A stretch of DNA of 64,000 nucleotides, from contig JABCZR010000002.1 of NCBI GenBank assembly GCA_013289585.1, positions 124,001-188,000 on the forward strand, in the 5' to 3' direction. The notes beneath the pieces are model-generated. The model did no database searches. It was given only the letters and a program-made list of their open reading frames with translations, and had not been told where the DNA came from. Below are positions 24,822-32,985 of the stretch, one piece after another. The stretch is from Acidobacteriota bacterium. GTDB lineage: Bacteria; Acidobacteriota; Terriglobia; Acidiferrales; UBA7541. Every line of letters begins with the position of its first letter. Positions within the stretch are counted from its first letter, which is position 1. A program made the translations under genes and the position numbers.

Positions 24822-26033
24822 ATGTTGAGCTACGAAGAAGCCCGCCAGGTTGTTATCGAACAAGTCGGGAAGAAAAGAGCATCGCGCGCGGCGGTGGGAG
24901 TGAGCGTGTGGGATGCTCTGGGATGGGTGTTGGCGCAGGAGGTCATAACGGATCGCGAGTATCCGCCGTTCGACAGGTCGACGCGGGATGGATATGCGGT
25001 GCGAGCGAAGGAAATTGCGCCGGGGGCAGGCCTGAAGTGCGTGGGAGAGATCAAGGCGGGGGATACGGTCAGCGAACCGCTTGTGGCTGGGACTTGCGTG
25101 CAGATTATGACGGGCGCGGCGATACCGGCTGGCGCGGACGCGGTGGTGATGATCGAGCACACGAAACGCGAGCGCGATGTGGTGCGATTCGAACGCGCGG
25201 CGCACAGCGGGCAGAATTTTGTGCCCAGGGGAAGCGAAGCAGCGGCGGGACAGATTATTTTGAGTCCCGGGATGCGGCTTGGATATGCGGAACTGGCTCT
25301 GGCGGCGCAGGTTGGGGCGGTGGAGCTGCAGTGCGCGACGAGACCGCGCGTGGCGATTTTGTCGACGGGGGATGAGGTGGTGCTGGTTGACGAGACGCCG
25401 GGCCCATTTCAGATTCGAAACAGCAACAGCGTGTCGCTGGCGGCGCAGATTCGAATTGCGGGTGCAGAGCCCGTGATTCTGGGAAACGCGGCGGATCGGG
25501 TTGACGACTTGGGGAAGAAGATCGAACGCGGGCTGAAAGAGGATGCGATGGTGCTTTCGGGCGGCGTTTCGATGGGCGAGTATGACTTGGTGGAGAAGGT
25601 CTTGAAGGCGATGGGGGCGGAGTTTTTCTTTGATGCCGTGGCGATCCGTCCGGGGAAACCGGCGGTGTTTGGATTTTGCCAAGGGAAGCCGGTATTCGGG
25701 TTGCCGGGGAATCCGGTTTCGACCATGGTGACATTCGAATTGTTTGTGGCGCCGGCGATTGATTTGTTGGGCGGAGCGGAAGCTCGGCCAATGCCTGTAA
25801 TGGAGGCGCGGCTCGGGGAAGCGCTCAACGAAAAGCCGGGGCTGGCACATTTCTTGCCGGCGCGGGTGGAATGGCGCGGGTTGGCGCCGGAAGTAAAGGC
25901 CTTGAAATGGCAAGGGTCAGGTGACATCGCGGCGCTGGCGAAGGCGAATTGCTTTTTGGTGGTGCCCGCTAATCGGGAAAAGATCGAAGTGGGTGAGAGT
26001 GTATCAGTGTGGTTGAGGAAGGATGTAGTCTAA
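24822..26033 (+). CDS. moeA: Molybdopterin molybdenumtransferase
   Basis: 403 residues. Inserts molybdate into adenylylated molybdopterin to complete the molybdenum cofactor. Typical segments: PPFDRSTRDGYAVRA, IMTGAAIPAGADAVV, RVAILSTGDEVV, RNSNSVSLAAQI, LSGGVSMGEYD and GLPGNPVSTMV; the C-terminal domain IV is complete. First gene of a four-gene run with moaC (10-bp gap), a response regulator and mogA. Confidence 0.96.
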   Translation: MLSYEEARQVVIEQVGKKRASRAAVGVSVWDALGWVLAQEVITDREYPPFDRSTRDGYAVRAKEIAPGAGLKCVGEIKAGDTVSEPLVAGTCVQIMTGAAIPAGADAVVMIEHTKRERDVVRFERAAHSGQNFVPRGSEAAAGQIILSPGMRLGYAELALAAQVGAVELQCATRPRVAILSTGDEVVLVDETPGPFQIRNSNSVSLAAQIRIAGAEPVILGNAADRVDDLGKKIERGLKEDAMVLSGGVSMGEYDLVEKVLKAMGAEFFFDAVAIRPGKPAVFGFCQGKPVFGLPGNPVSTMVTFELFVAPAIDLLGGAEARPMPVMEARLGEALNEKPGLAHFLPARVEWRGLAPEVKALKWQGSGDIAALAKANCFLVVPANREKIEVGESVSVWLRKDVV

Positions 26034-26043
26034 GCGCGCGGAG

Positions 26044-26538
26044 ATGGCGAAGCTATCGCACTACGGGAGGAAGGGCGAAGTCAGGATGGTAGACGTGTCG
26101 GCGAAGGCAGTGACGACGCGGACGGCAAAGGCGCAGGGATTTGTGAAGATGAAGCCGCGGGTGGTGCAGGCCGTGCGGCGGCTAAAGAATCCCAAGGGGA
26201 ATCCGCTGGAAGTGGCGCGCATTGCGGGAATTGCGGCAGCGAAGAGGACTTCGGAGTGGATACCTCTTTGTCATCCGCTGCCGCTGACGCACATTGATGT
26301 GACCGCGCGGCTGTGCCAGAATGGCGTGGAAGTGCGATCCACTGTAACGACGACCGCGCAGACGGGTGTGGAGATGGAAGCTCTGGTCGCCGTTAGCGCC
26401 GCAGCCCTCACGGTCTACGACATGTGCAAAGCCCTCGATAAAGGGATGGAGATCACGGACATTGTTCTCGCCGAGAAGACCGGCGGGAAGAGCGGGGATT
26501 TCCGCCGCAAGGGCGCCTTGTTGAAGGGCAGAAAATGA
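26044..26538 (+). CDS. moaC: Cyclic pyranopterin monophosphate synthase
   Basis: 164 residues. Acts after MoaA to form cyclic pyranopterin monophosphate, the first stable molybdenum cofactor precursor. Key motifs: MVDVSAKAVTTRTA, LCHPLPLTHIDV and GVEMEALVAVSAAALTVYDMCKA, the latter two carrying active-site residues, then DIVLAEKTGGKSGDF. Its stop overlaps the start of the response regulator gene by 4 bp (ATGA), implying translational coupling. moaA is not in the window. Confidence 0.97.
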   Translation: MAKLSHYGRKGEVRMVDVSAKAVTTRTAKAQGFVKMKPRVVQAVRRLKNPKGNPLEVARIAGIAAAKRTSEWIPLCHPLPLTHIDVTARLCQNGVEVRSTVTTTAQTGVEMEALVAVSAAALTVYDMCKALDKGMEITDIVLAEKTGGKSGDFRRKGALLKGRK

Positions 26539-27293
26539 GTGCGGCGGGCGGAAAATCCGTAAAGTTGCTGCTGGCAGAGGATAATCCGCTGGTTCGCGAC
26601 CTGATCGTGAAAGGGCTGGAGGCCTTCTGCGAGGTGGAAACGGCTACGGACGGCGCCGACGCGCTGCTGAAAGTGATTGACGATCCGCCGGATGTGATTC
26701 TCTGCGATTACAAAATGCCGGGGCTGGATGGGCGGCAACTCTTTGAAAAACTGCGCGGGCGCGAGGCGACCAAGCACATCCCATTTTTGTTTATGGCCAG
26801 CCGGCCGGACATCGAGGAGCGGCTACGGCCACTGGTGGACGGTGTTGAGGATTTCATTCACAAGCCATTTTTAATTAAGGACCTGGTGCGCGTAGCAAAA
26901 AAAGTGGTCGACCGGTTGCATCTTGAAAAGCTGCAGAAGAAAGCGTCGCGGCCGGGCGTTATTCAAGGGCGGCTCGAAGAGATGAGCATGATCGACCTGA
27001 TGCAGTCGCTGGAGATGGGGCAGAAGTCGTGCCGGTTGATCGTGCGGCAGGGCGGCACCCAGGGCGAACTTTATTTTGCGAGCGGGCAGTGCAGGGATGC
27101 CAAGGTTGGCAAGGTGGAAGGCGACGACGCGGTTTACAAGGTGGTGTTATGGACCGCGGGAGAGTTTGAGATTGATTTCAATGCCGCGAATGCCTCGACG
27201 CGGACCACCACGACTCGAAACACGACGGGCCTTTTGATGGAAGCGATGCGGCTGATGGATGAGGCCAATCGCGATGCGGTAGAGACGCAGTGA
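26535..27293 (+). CDS. Response regulator with C-terminal PATAN/DUF4388 domain
   Basis: 252 residues. Receiver domain at 8-125 with acidic pocket (AEDN), phospho-acceptor Asp58 (ILCDYKMPGLDG), Ser89 and Lys110 (FIHKPF). After a linker, residues about 140-250 (IQGRLEEMSMIDLMQSLEMGQKS, GELYFASGQCRDAKVG, GEFEIDFN) match the PATAN/DUF4388 domain found in PatA-like regulators. It has no DNA-binding domain, so output is probably by protein-protein interaction. It sits inside the molybdenum cofactor operon, coupled to moaC by 4 bp. Its kinase is not obvious. Confidence 0.9.
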   Translation: MSAAGGKSVKLLLAEDNPLVRDLIVKGLEAFCEVETATDGADALLKVIDDPPDVILCDYKMPGLDGRQLFEKLRGREATKHIPFLFMASRPDIEERLRPLVDGVEDFIHKPFLIKDLVRVAKKVVDRLHLEKLQKKASRPGVIQGRLEEMSMIDLMQSLEMGQKSCRLIVRQGGTQGELYFASGQCRDAKVGKVEGDDAVYKVVLWTAGEFEIDFNAANASTRTTTTRNTTGLLMEAMRLMDEANRDAVETQ

Positions 27294-27315
27294 ACTTCTT
27301 CTTTCGACCCTTCCC

Positions 27316-27792
27316 ATGCGTGTAGCGGTACTTACCATCAGCGATAGCGTGGCAAAAGGGGAGCGTGAGGATTTGTCGGGGCCCGCACTTGTGGCATTCT
27401 GCCGCGGGTTGGGATGGGAGATTGCGTCAGCGCTTCGCGTGTCCGACGATCCCGCGGATATTCGGGAACAATTGCGGGCTTTGTCCGATGCGGGCCGCGT
27501 AGATGTACTGCTGACCACGGGTGGTACCGGACTCGGGCCGAGGGACAACACACCGGAAGCGACGCAGGCGGTCGCGGATCGTATTGTGCCGGGAATATCC
27601 GAAGAAATGCGGCGGAAGGGGCTGGAGCATACTCCGACGGCAGTTCTTTCGCGTGGCACGGCGGGCGTGCGCCACCTGACGCTGATTGTCAATTTGCCCG
27701 GAAGTCCCCAGGGCGCGGTCGAATCTCTGGAGGCTGTGGCTGCTTTGTTGCCTCATGCGGTGAAAGTGCTCCACGGCGCACGGCACGATTGA
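27316..27792 (+). CDS. mogA: Molybdopterin adenylyltransferase
   Basis: 158 residues. Adenylylates molybdopterin before metal insertion by MoeA. The MoaB/Mog fold is clear: VAVLTISDSVAKGEREDLSGP split near 3-23, LLTTGGTGLGPRDNTPEAT with the conserved TGGTG, and NLPGSPQGAVESL at the C-terminus. Start ATG 27316 is 22 bp after the response regulator gene. The downstream gene is convergent with an 8-bp gap and no terminator stem seen. Confidence 0.93.
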   Translation: MRVAVLTISDSVAKGEREDLSGPALVAFCRGLGWEIASALRVSDDPADIREQLRALSDAGRVDVLLTTGGTGLGPRDNTPEATQAVADRIVPGISEEMRRKGLEHTPTAVLSRGTAGVRHLTLIVNLPGSPQGAVESLEAVAALLPHAVKVLHGARHD

Positions 27793-27799
27793 TCCTTCC

Positions 27800-29608
27800 C
27801 TAGCGCGGAATAACAGGAAGAACAATTCGGGATGGGTGTTGTTTACTGTGGAGGATCTTCACCATGCATGGGAACGTGCGCGAACTGGTGACTTCGGAAT
27901 TTCCTGTTTGCAGGTTGCGGGAAAAGTGAGGGAAGAAGGCGCCGGAGATTTGCACGCGAATGCGATGCCCGGTGAGAAAAGTGTTGCTGGTGAGCATGCG
28001 AGCCAAATCCAGGCGAATAATGCTTTCGACGCTGAGATAATCGGGTTGCAACGATTCCTTGCGATAGCTGGCGCGAAGAACGTCGAGGCCGGGGCTCATG
28101 AGATTGAAGACGGTGCCGTCGGGCGCAACATCCAGAATACGCACCCACAGATCAACATCGCGGCAACCAGCAGAGAGATAAGTCTCCGCGCGGATGGGGC
28201 CGGTGACTTCCACGTTCGCTGGGAGCGCGTCAGAGTCAAAGACAAGCACGTCCTCGCGCCCGGCCAATGCGCGGTAATCATGTGCGCCATAAGCCGTATA
28301 CGGATCGGTGAGAGGATGGGCTGGATCGGACTTGAAAGAGGAATTGGCGAAATTCTTTTCTTTTAGAGAATGTTCCAGAGTCCCGATCTTATCGTCTGCG
28401 GATTTGGAAGATAGGTAGAAGGATTCGGAACGGGCGCGTTTGAGAGGCCAAGTGTCTTCGTCGCGCCAGGCGTTTTCTCCCATGACAAAAAGGCGGACGC
28501 GTTTTTCACGGTCGACACCGTTGTCGATGTCGCGGAGGTAGTGGTCCATCCAGCGGAGAATGAGTTCGTCGTAATCGATGGCGGCTGTGGGGCCGAACTC
28601 GCGTTCGCCAGAGCGGGATTCTTCCTGGCCGCCGTGCGTCCAAGGGCCGATGACGGTTCGCGTGCGGGGATCTTTTTCGCCACGTCGGGCGCCAAGGAGT
28701 CCGTTGAAATTGGTGGTGGCGCCATCGGGGCCGTAGGCCTCGTCATACCAGCCGGAGAAATTTAGAACCGCGGCATGAACGAGATCATATTTGTTGCGGA
28801 GCTCGGCCCAGTCCCACCATGGGTCAGCGGGCGGATGCGCGAGCCATTCGTAGTAGAAGGGGGCAACGTCTTTCAGGTCGGGGAGGTCGCGCAGAGGAAG
28901 AAATTCCTGCCTGCGCTGGTGTTCCATCTTCCAGGATTCTGCGGCTTCCTTGTGAGTTTTGGGCCCGGGGAGACCCTTGCGCGTACGGATGTCCGGGGCG
29001 ATATTGAGCCAGATCCAATCGAGCCAGGATCCGTCAAAGACTCCGCCTGAATAGAAAAAATTACGCGGAGTGGAGAAGGTCATGGCGGGGACCATGGCTT
29101 TCAGGTGCGGAGGATTCTCGACGGCAGCGAGCCATTGAATGGCGCCGGGATAAGAGAAACCGAAGGTGCCAACGTTGCCGTCGGACCAAGGCTGTTGCGC
29201 GGCCCATTCAATAGTGTCGTAGCCGTCGCGGCCTTCGGTTTGGTATGGCGTGAACCCTCCGTCGGAAGCGTAACGTCCGCGGACATCCTGGACCACGACA
29301 GCGTAGCCGCGGGCTGCCGCTTTCTCAAAACTCCTGTAGCCGCGCAGGGCAGATTCTTTGTTGTACGGAGTGCGATAGACGAGTGTGGGGAAGCGGCCGG
29401 CGCCGCTGGGGAGCAGAACATCGGCTCGCAGGACAACGCCATCGCGCATTGGTACGGCTACGTCTTTTGAAATATTGAAGGAGGGAATGGCGGGCGTCTG
29501 TTGCGGAGTCTGGGACAGAAAAGGCAGCGCACTTCCTAACACTATTACACAAAGCGAGTGAATGGAATACCGAATGGCAGGACGGCGGTTTGCGTGGGCG
29601 GCTATCAT
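27800..29608 (-). CDS. Exported CocE/NonD-family acyl hydrolase (X-Pro dipeptidyl-peptidase-like)
   Basis: 602 residues from ATG 29608, chosen over an upstream start at 29707 that would overlap the divergent proC gene. Signal peptide at about 12-32. Alpha/beta-hydrolase with MRDGVVLRADVLLP, nucleophile Ser152 in GFSYPG, a later acidic residue in the DEAYGPDG loop, and His in GPWTHGG. The C-terminal jelly-roll domain (about 390-600, with DLWVRILDVAPDGTVFNL and RIRVQISG) completes the family architecture. Such enzymes hydrolyse esters or acyl-amide bonds such as glutaryl-7-ACA, cocaine or X-Pro peptides. The substrate here is unknown. Confidence 0.92.
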   Translation of the reverse strand: MIAAHANRRPAIRYSIHSLCVIVLGSALPFLSQTPQQTPAIPSFNISKDVAVPMRDGVVLRADVLLPSGAGRFPTLVYRTPYNKESALRGYRSFEKAAARGYAVVVQDVRGRYASDGGFTPYQTEGRDGYDTIEWAAQQPWSDGNVGTFGFSYPGAIQWLAAVENPPHLKAMVPAMTFSTPRNFFYSGGVFDGSWLDWIWLNIAPDIRTRKGLPGPKTHKEAAESWKMEHQRRQEFLPLRDLPDLKDVAPFYYEWLAHPPADPWWDWAELRNKYDLVHAAVLNFSGWYDEAYGPDGATTNFNGLLGARRGEKDPRTRTVIGPWTHGGQEESRSGEREFGPTAAIDYDELILRWMDHYLRDIDNGVDREKRVRLFVMGENAWRDEDTWPLKRARSESFYLSSKSADDKIGTLEHSLKEKNFANSSFKSDPAHPLTDPYTAYGAHDYRALAGREDVLVFDSDALPANVEVTGPIRAETYLSAGCRDVDLWVRILDVAPDGTVFNLMSPGLDVLRASYRKESLQPDYLSVESIIRLDLARMLTSNTFLTGHRIRVQISGAFFPHFSRNLQTGNSEVTSSRTFPCMVKILHSKQHPSRIVLPVIPR

Positions 29609-29686
29609 CACGCGCGGGATTGTGCCTGAAGACAGGGTGAAACGGCGGTTGACGCGGGGGCGCAGGTCGTCAAGAATGCTTGGATC

Positions 29687-30526
29687 ATGGCTAGCAATAC
29701 GGCGCAAAAACTATCAGAAATGAAATTGGCGGTCTTGGGGACAGGGAAGCTTGGCGGGATCTTGCTTCGGGCGTATTTGAAGCAAGGACTGTTCGAGGCG
29801 AAGCGCGTAACCGCGACGGTGAAGCACGCGGAGAAGGCTGCGGCGCTGGCGAGGGAGCTGGGCGTTGCGGTGACGACAGAGAACCGCAAGGCCGTGCAGG
29901 GCGCAGACATCGTGTTGCTCGGCGTGAAGCCGCAAGTGGTTGGAGACGTGCTGAAAGAGATCGGCCCGAAGATAGGTGCGAAAACGCTGGTCATTTCGGT
30001 GGCGGCGTCGGTGCCGACGAGCTATATCGAACAGCGGCTCGGAGGAAAAATAGCGGTGGTGCGTGCCATGCCAAATACGCCGTCGACCGTTGGATGCGGC
30101 ATGACGGGGATTTGCCGCGGCGCGCACGCGGGGGCGGAGCACCTGGAAATCGCGCGGGCCATGTTCAATGCGGTGGGGCGAACGGTGGTCGTTGATGAAA
30201 AAAATATGGACGCGGTGACGGGGCTTTCGGCGAGCGGGCCTGCGTTTGCCTACATCATTTTGGAATCTCTTGCGGAGGCGGGCGTAAAAGTGGGCCTGCC
30301 GCGCGATGTGGCGACGTTGCTGGCGGCGCAGACAATGAAAGGCGCAGCGAGCGTGGTGCTGGAGACGGGCGATCACCCGGCGCTGCTGAAGGACGCGGTG
30401 ACGACGCCGGCAGGGTGCACAATCGACGGCATCATGGAGCTGGAAGAGGGCAAGCTGCGAGTGACACTGATCAAGGCGGTGGTAAAGGCAACCAGCCGGG
30501 CGGGAGAGCTGCTGTTCGATAAATAG
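29687..30526 (+). CDS. proC: Pyrroline-5-carboxylate reductase
   Basis: 279 residues (a start at Met12, 29720, is also possible). Reduces pyrroline-5-carboxylate to proline using NAD(P)H. Rossmann motif LAVLGTGKLGG at 14-24, LGVKPQVV, VRAMPNTP, then the C-terminal DAVTGLSASGPAFAYIILESLAEAG and TTPAGCTIDG signature. Followed by nuoA of cluster 1 after 83 bp, which contains a likely separate promoter. Confidence 0.96.
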   Translation: MASNTAQKLSEMKLAVLGTGKLGGILLRAYLKQGLFEAKRVTATVKHAEKAAALARELGVAVTTENRKAVQGADIVLLGVKPQVVGDVLKEIGPKIGAKTLVISVAASVPTSYIEQRLGGKIAVVRAMPNTPSTVGCGMTGICRGAHAGAEHLEIARAMFNAVGRTVVVDEKNMDAVTGLSASGPAFAYIILESLAEAGVKVGLPRDVATLLAAQTMKGAASVVLETGDHPALLKDAVTTPAGCTIDGIMELEEGKLRVTLIKAVVKATSRAGELLFDK

Positions 30527-30563
30527 CGAGCTGTGGAGCAATCAATCCATTCGAATGACGGGG

Positions 30564-30591
30564 TTGCTTGCGCGGGGATTGATGATAGGAT
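30564..30591 (+). promoter_or_regulatory. Predicted promoter of nuo cluster 1
   Basis: TTGCTT at 30564-30569, 16 bp, TAGGAT at 30586-30591, 18 bp before the nuoA start. Moderate match to the sigma-70 consensus. Confidence 0.4.
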
Positions 30592-30609
30592 GCTGCGCGT
30601 GAGGGTGTA

Positions 30610-30984
30610 ATGCCGAGCGAATACCTTCCAGTTTTGCTCTACGCGGCTCTGGTAATTGCGTTTCCTGCGGTGACGCTGATCGCGGCGAAGTTCATTCGCC
30701 CGAATTCCACGAGTATCGGCGCGAAATTGAAACCTTATGAGTGCGGGATCCCGCCGGAAGGGGATGCGCGGCGGCGGTACTCCGTGCGGTTTTATATCAT
30801 CGCTATGATGTTTGTGATCTTTGACGTGGAGACGATGTTCCTGATTCCCTGGGCGATTTTGTACCGGGGATGGGTGGCCACACACATGGGGATTTTCGCG
30901 CTATCTTCAATGCTGGTTTTTATCGGGATTTTGCTCGTCGGATATCTCTGGCTTTACAAAAAGGGCGCGCTGGAATGGGCTTGA
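30610..30984 (+). CDS. nuoA: NADH-quinone oxidoreductase subunit A (cluster 1)
   Basis: 124 residues, three membrane helices. Conserved family features KPYECGIPPEG after helix 1 and DVETMFLIPWAILY in helix 2 are present. Part of the complex I membrane arm near the quinone site. Start ATG 30610 has GAGGG upstream. nuoB, which normally follows nuoA, is missing; the next 168 bp hold no trace of it. Opens a nine-gene nuo run that continues into ATP synthase genes. Confidence 0.95.
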   Translation: MPSEYLPVLLYAALVIAFPAVTLIAAKFIRPNSTSIGAKLKPYECGIPPEGDARRRYSVRFYIIAMMFVIFDVETMFLIPWAILYRGWVATHMGIFALSSMLVFIGILLVGYLWLYKKGALEWA

Positions 30985-31152
30985 TTCGAATGGAGATGCA
31001 AGTCTCCCGCTGGGGCATTCGAAGCGCGAGTTGTTCTGATTGACGAGGTGCGCGGCGTGTGTTAGAAACGCGGCGTTCGGTTTTCAGGCTGCTCCGCCGT
31101 TGTAGGTTGTGAACGCGGGGCCGTCCACTGCAACCTTCTGTACCCAGGGTCA

Positions 31153-31824
31153 ATGGCTGACGAGCCGAAGCAACCACAACCACCGGCAGTGCCCACGGGC
31201 GAAAAGCCTGCGAGCACGCCATCCCCCGTCTCAACTCCCACAGCAAAAACTTCGGCTCCGGGCGCACCTGCGCCACCTGCAAAGCCGTCGGCACCTGCTC
31301 CTCCCAAGCCTCCCGTGGTACTGCAGACTCCGCTCGACAACGAAATGGTTTCGAGGTTTCGCGCCAAATTCGGCGGGGCCATTCTGGAAGCGATGGAGGA
31401 CCGGAAACAGGCGATTCTCATCGTTGACCGAGCGCGGCTGGCGGAGATCGCGCTCTACACCCGGGACGAAGAAAAGTTCGAGATGCTGTCGGACTTGACG
31501 GCAGTGGATTGGCCGAAGCGCGAGAAGCGCTTTGACGTGGTCCTCAACCTTTACTCCTTTGCAAGAAACGAGCGGCTGCGCTTGAAGGCACATGCCGCGG
31601 ATGGAGAAGAAGTACCGAGCGTTGTGGGAGTGTGGCTGGCCGCGGACTGGCTGGAGAGGGAAGTGTTTGACATGTTCGGGATTGTTTTCACCGGGCATCC
31701 GAATCTGAAGCGCATTCTGCTGCCGGACGAGTGGCAAGGGTATCCGCTGCGGAAAGATTACGACATTTTGCAGCAGGACACGGCGTGGGTGCGGGAAAAC
31801 CTGGGAATCGAGAGCGGGCAGTAA
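31153..31824 (+). CDS. nuoC: NADH-quinone oxidoreductase subunit C (cluster 1) with Pro/Ala-rich N-terminus
   Basis: 223 residues. The C-terminal ~160 residues are a standard 30-kDa subunit: SDLTAVDWP, and the signature [21 protein letters not shown] (shown in part) ending with GYPLRKDYD. The first ~60 residues are an extra Pro/Ala/Lys-rich low-complexity segment ([16 protein letters not shown]) with no counterpart in the cluster 2 NuoC, probably a flexible tether. Separated from nuoA by 168 bp. Peripheral arm subunit contacting NuoD. Confidence 0.93.
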   Translation: MADEPKQPQPPAVPTGEKPASTPSPVSTPTAKTSAPGAPAPPAKPSAPAPPKPPVVLQTPLDNEMVSRFRAKFGGAILEAMEDRKQAILIVDRARLAEIALYTRDEEKFEMLSDLTAVDWPKREKRFDVVLNLYSFARNERLRLKAHAADGEEVPSVVGVWLAADWLEREVFDMFGIVFTGHPNLKRILLPDEWQGYPLRKDYDILQQDTAWVRENLGIESGQ

Positions 31825-31854
31825 GACGCGATTGGAATTGATGGGGAGACGACG

Positions 31855-32985
31855 CTGAGTATTGAAGTAAAAAACGACGGCAAGACGCTGCTGGGAGCGG
31901 AAGAGCTGGTCATAAATATGGGACCGCAGCATCCGTCGACGCACGGCGTGTTGCGCGTGGTACTGAAGCTTGACGGAGAGCGGGTCACTGGCTCGGAGTG
32001 CGTGATCGGCTATCTGCACCGCGGCGTCGAGAAAATCGCGGAGAACCGCACATATCAGCAGTTCGCGCCGTACGTGGATCGCATGGATTACGTGGCGGCG
32101 GTGAGCAACGGGCTTGGGTATTGCGAGGCAATCGAAAAGCTCTTGTTGGTAGAAGCTCCGCCACGTGCGCGGGTGATTCGAACGATTCTTACAGAGCTGC
32201 AGCGTATCGCCAGCCACCTTTTGTGGCTGGGTACCCATGCGCTGGACATCGGCGCGCTGACGCCGCTTTTCTACTGCTTCCGCGAACGGGAAGAGATCCT
32301 GAAAATCCTGGAAAAATATTGCGGGGCGAGGCTCACCACGCATGCATTTCGAATCGGCGGGCTGCAGTACGAGGCGTATGACACGTTCGAAAAGGATGTG
32401 GAGCGGTTCTGCAAGGATTTCGAATCGCGCGTCGTCGAGTACGAAACGCTGTTGACGAACAACCGCATCTGGATCGGGCGCACCAAGGGCATTGGAATTC
32501 TGAGCGCGGAAGACGCGATTGCTTTTGGGGTGACCGGGCCGGTGCTGCGGGCCAGCGGCGTGAAATGGGACATTCGCAAAGCCGCGCCGTATGCGGCTTA
32601 TGACCAATACCAGTTTGAAATTCCAGTCGGGACAACGGGAGATACCTACGACCGCTATCTGGTGCGTATGGAAGAGATGCGGCAGTCTCGGCTGATTTGC
32701 TTGCAGGCGATTGAGAATATTCCTCCCGGGCCGATCCTGGCGAAAGTAGGAAAAGTGCTGAAGCCGCCGCCGGGCGAGGTGTATCACGCGATCGAAGGGC
32801 CAAAAGGCGAGCTGGGTTATTACGTGGTTAGCGATGGAACGGTGCAGCCTTATCGCGTGAGGATACGGCCACCGTCGTTTATTAATTTGCAGGCGTTTGA
32901 CCGCATGGTGCGAGGACACCTGGTGGCCGATGTTGTGGCAATTATCGGGACGATTGACATCGTGTTGGGAGAAGTCGACAGGTAA
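31855..32985 (+). CDS. nuoD: NADH-quinone oxidoreductase subunit D (cluster 1), probable CTG start
   Basis: 49-kDa quinone-site subunit, 376 residues if started at CTG 31855, which has GGGGAG about 8 bp upstream. The first in-frame ATG (31918) would begin at [10 protein letters not shown] and delete the preceding 'ELVIN' strand, which NuoD proteins normally have. [26 protein letters not shown] and the C-terminal [14 protein letters not shown] are all standard. The four [NiFe]-hydrogenase cysteines are absent, so it is a true NuoD. Its stop overlaps nuoH by one base (TAATG). Confidence 0.9.
   Translation: MSIEVKNDGKTLLGAEELVINMGPQHPSTHGVLRVVLKLDGERVTGSECVIGYLHRGVEKIAENRTYQQFAPYVDRMDYVAAVSNGLGYCEAIEKLLLVEAPPRARVIRTILTELQRIASHLLWLGTHALDIGALTPLFYCFREREEILKILEKYCGARLTTHAFRIGGLQYEAYDTFEKDVERFCKDFESRVVEYETLLTNNRIWIGRTKGIGILSAEDAIAFGVTGPVLRASGVKWDIRKAAPYAAYDQYQFEIPVGTTGDTYDRYLVRMEEMRQSRLICLQAIENIPPGPILAKVGKVLKPPPGEVYHAIEGPKGELGYYVVSDGTVQPYRVRIRPPSFINLQAFDRMVRGHLVADVVAIIGTIDIVLGEVDR

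Noticed and set aside
30985-31152. Possible nuoB remnant between nuoA and nuoC of cluster 1
   Set aside because: No frame there encodes the CC...C...C pattern or any NuoB-like segment; the spacer has stops in all frames I read.
31855-32985. Cluster 1 NuoD as a [NiFe]-hydrogenase large subunit
   Set aside because: The two CxxC metal-binding motifs required for the NiFe site are missing; the sequence is an ordinary NuoD.
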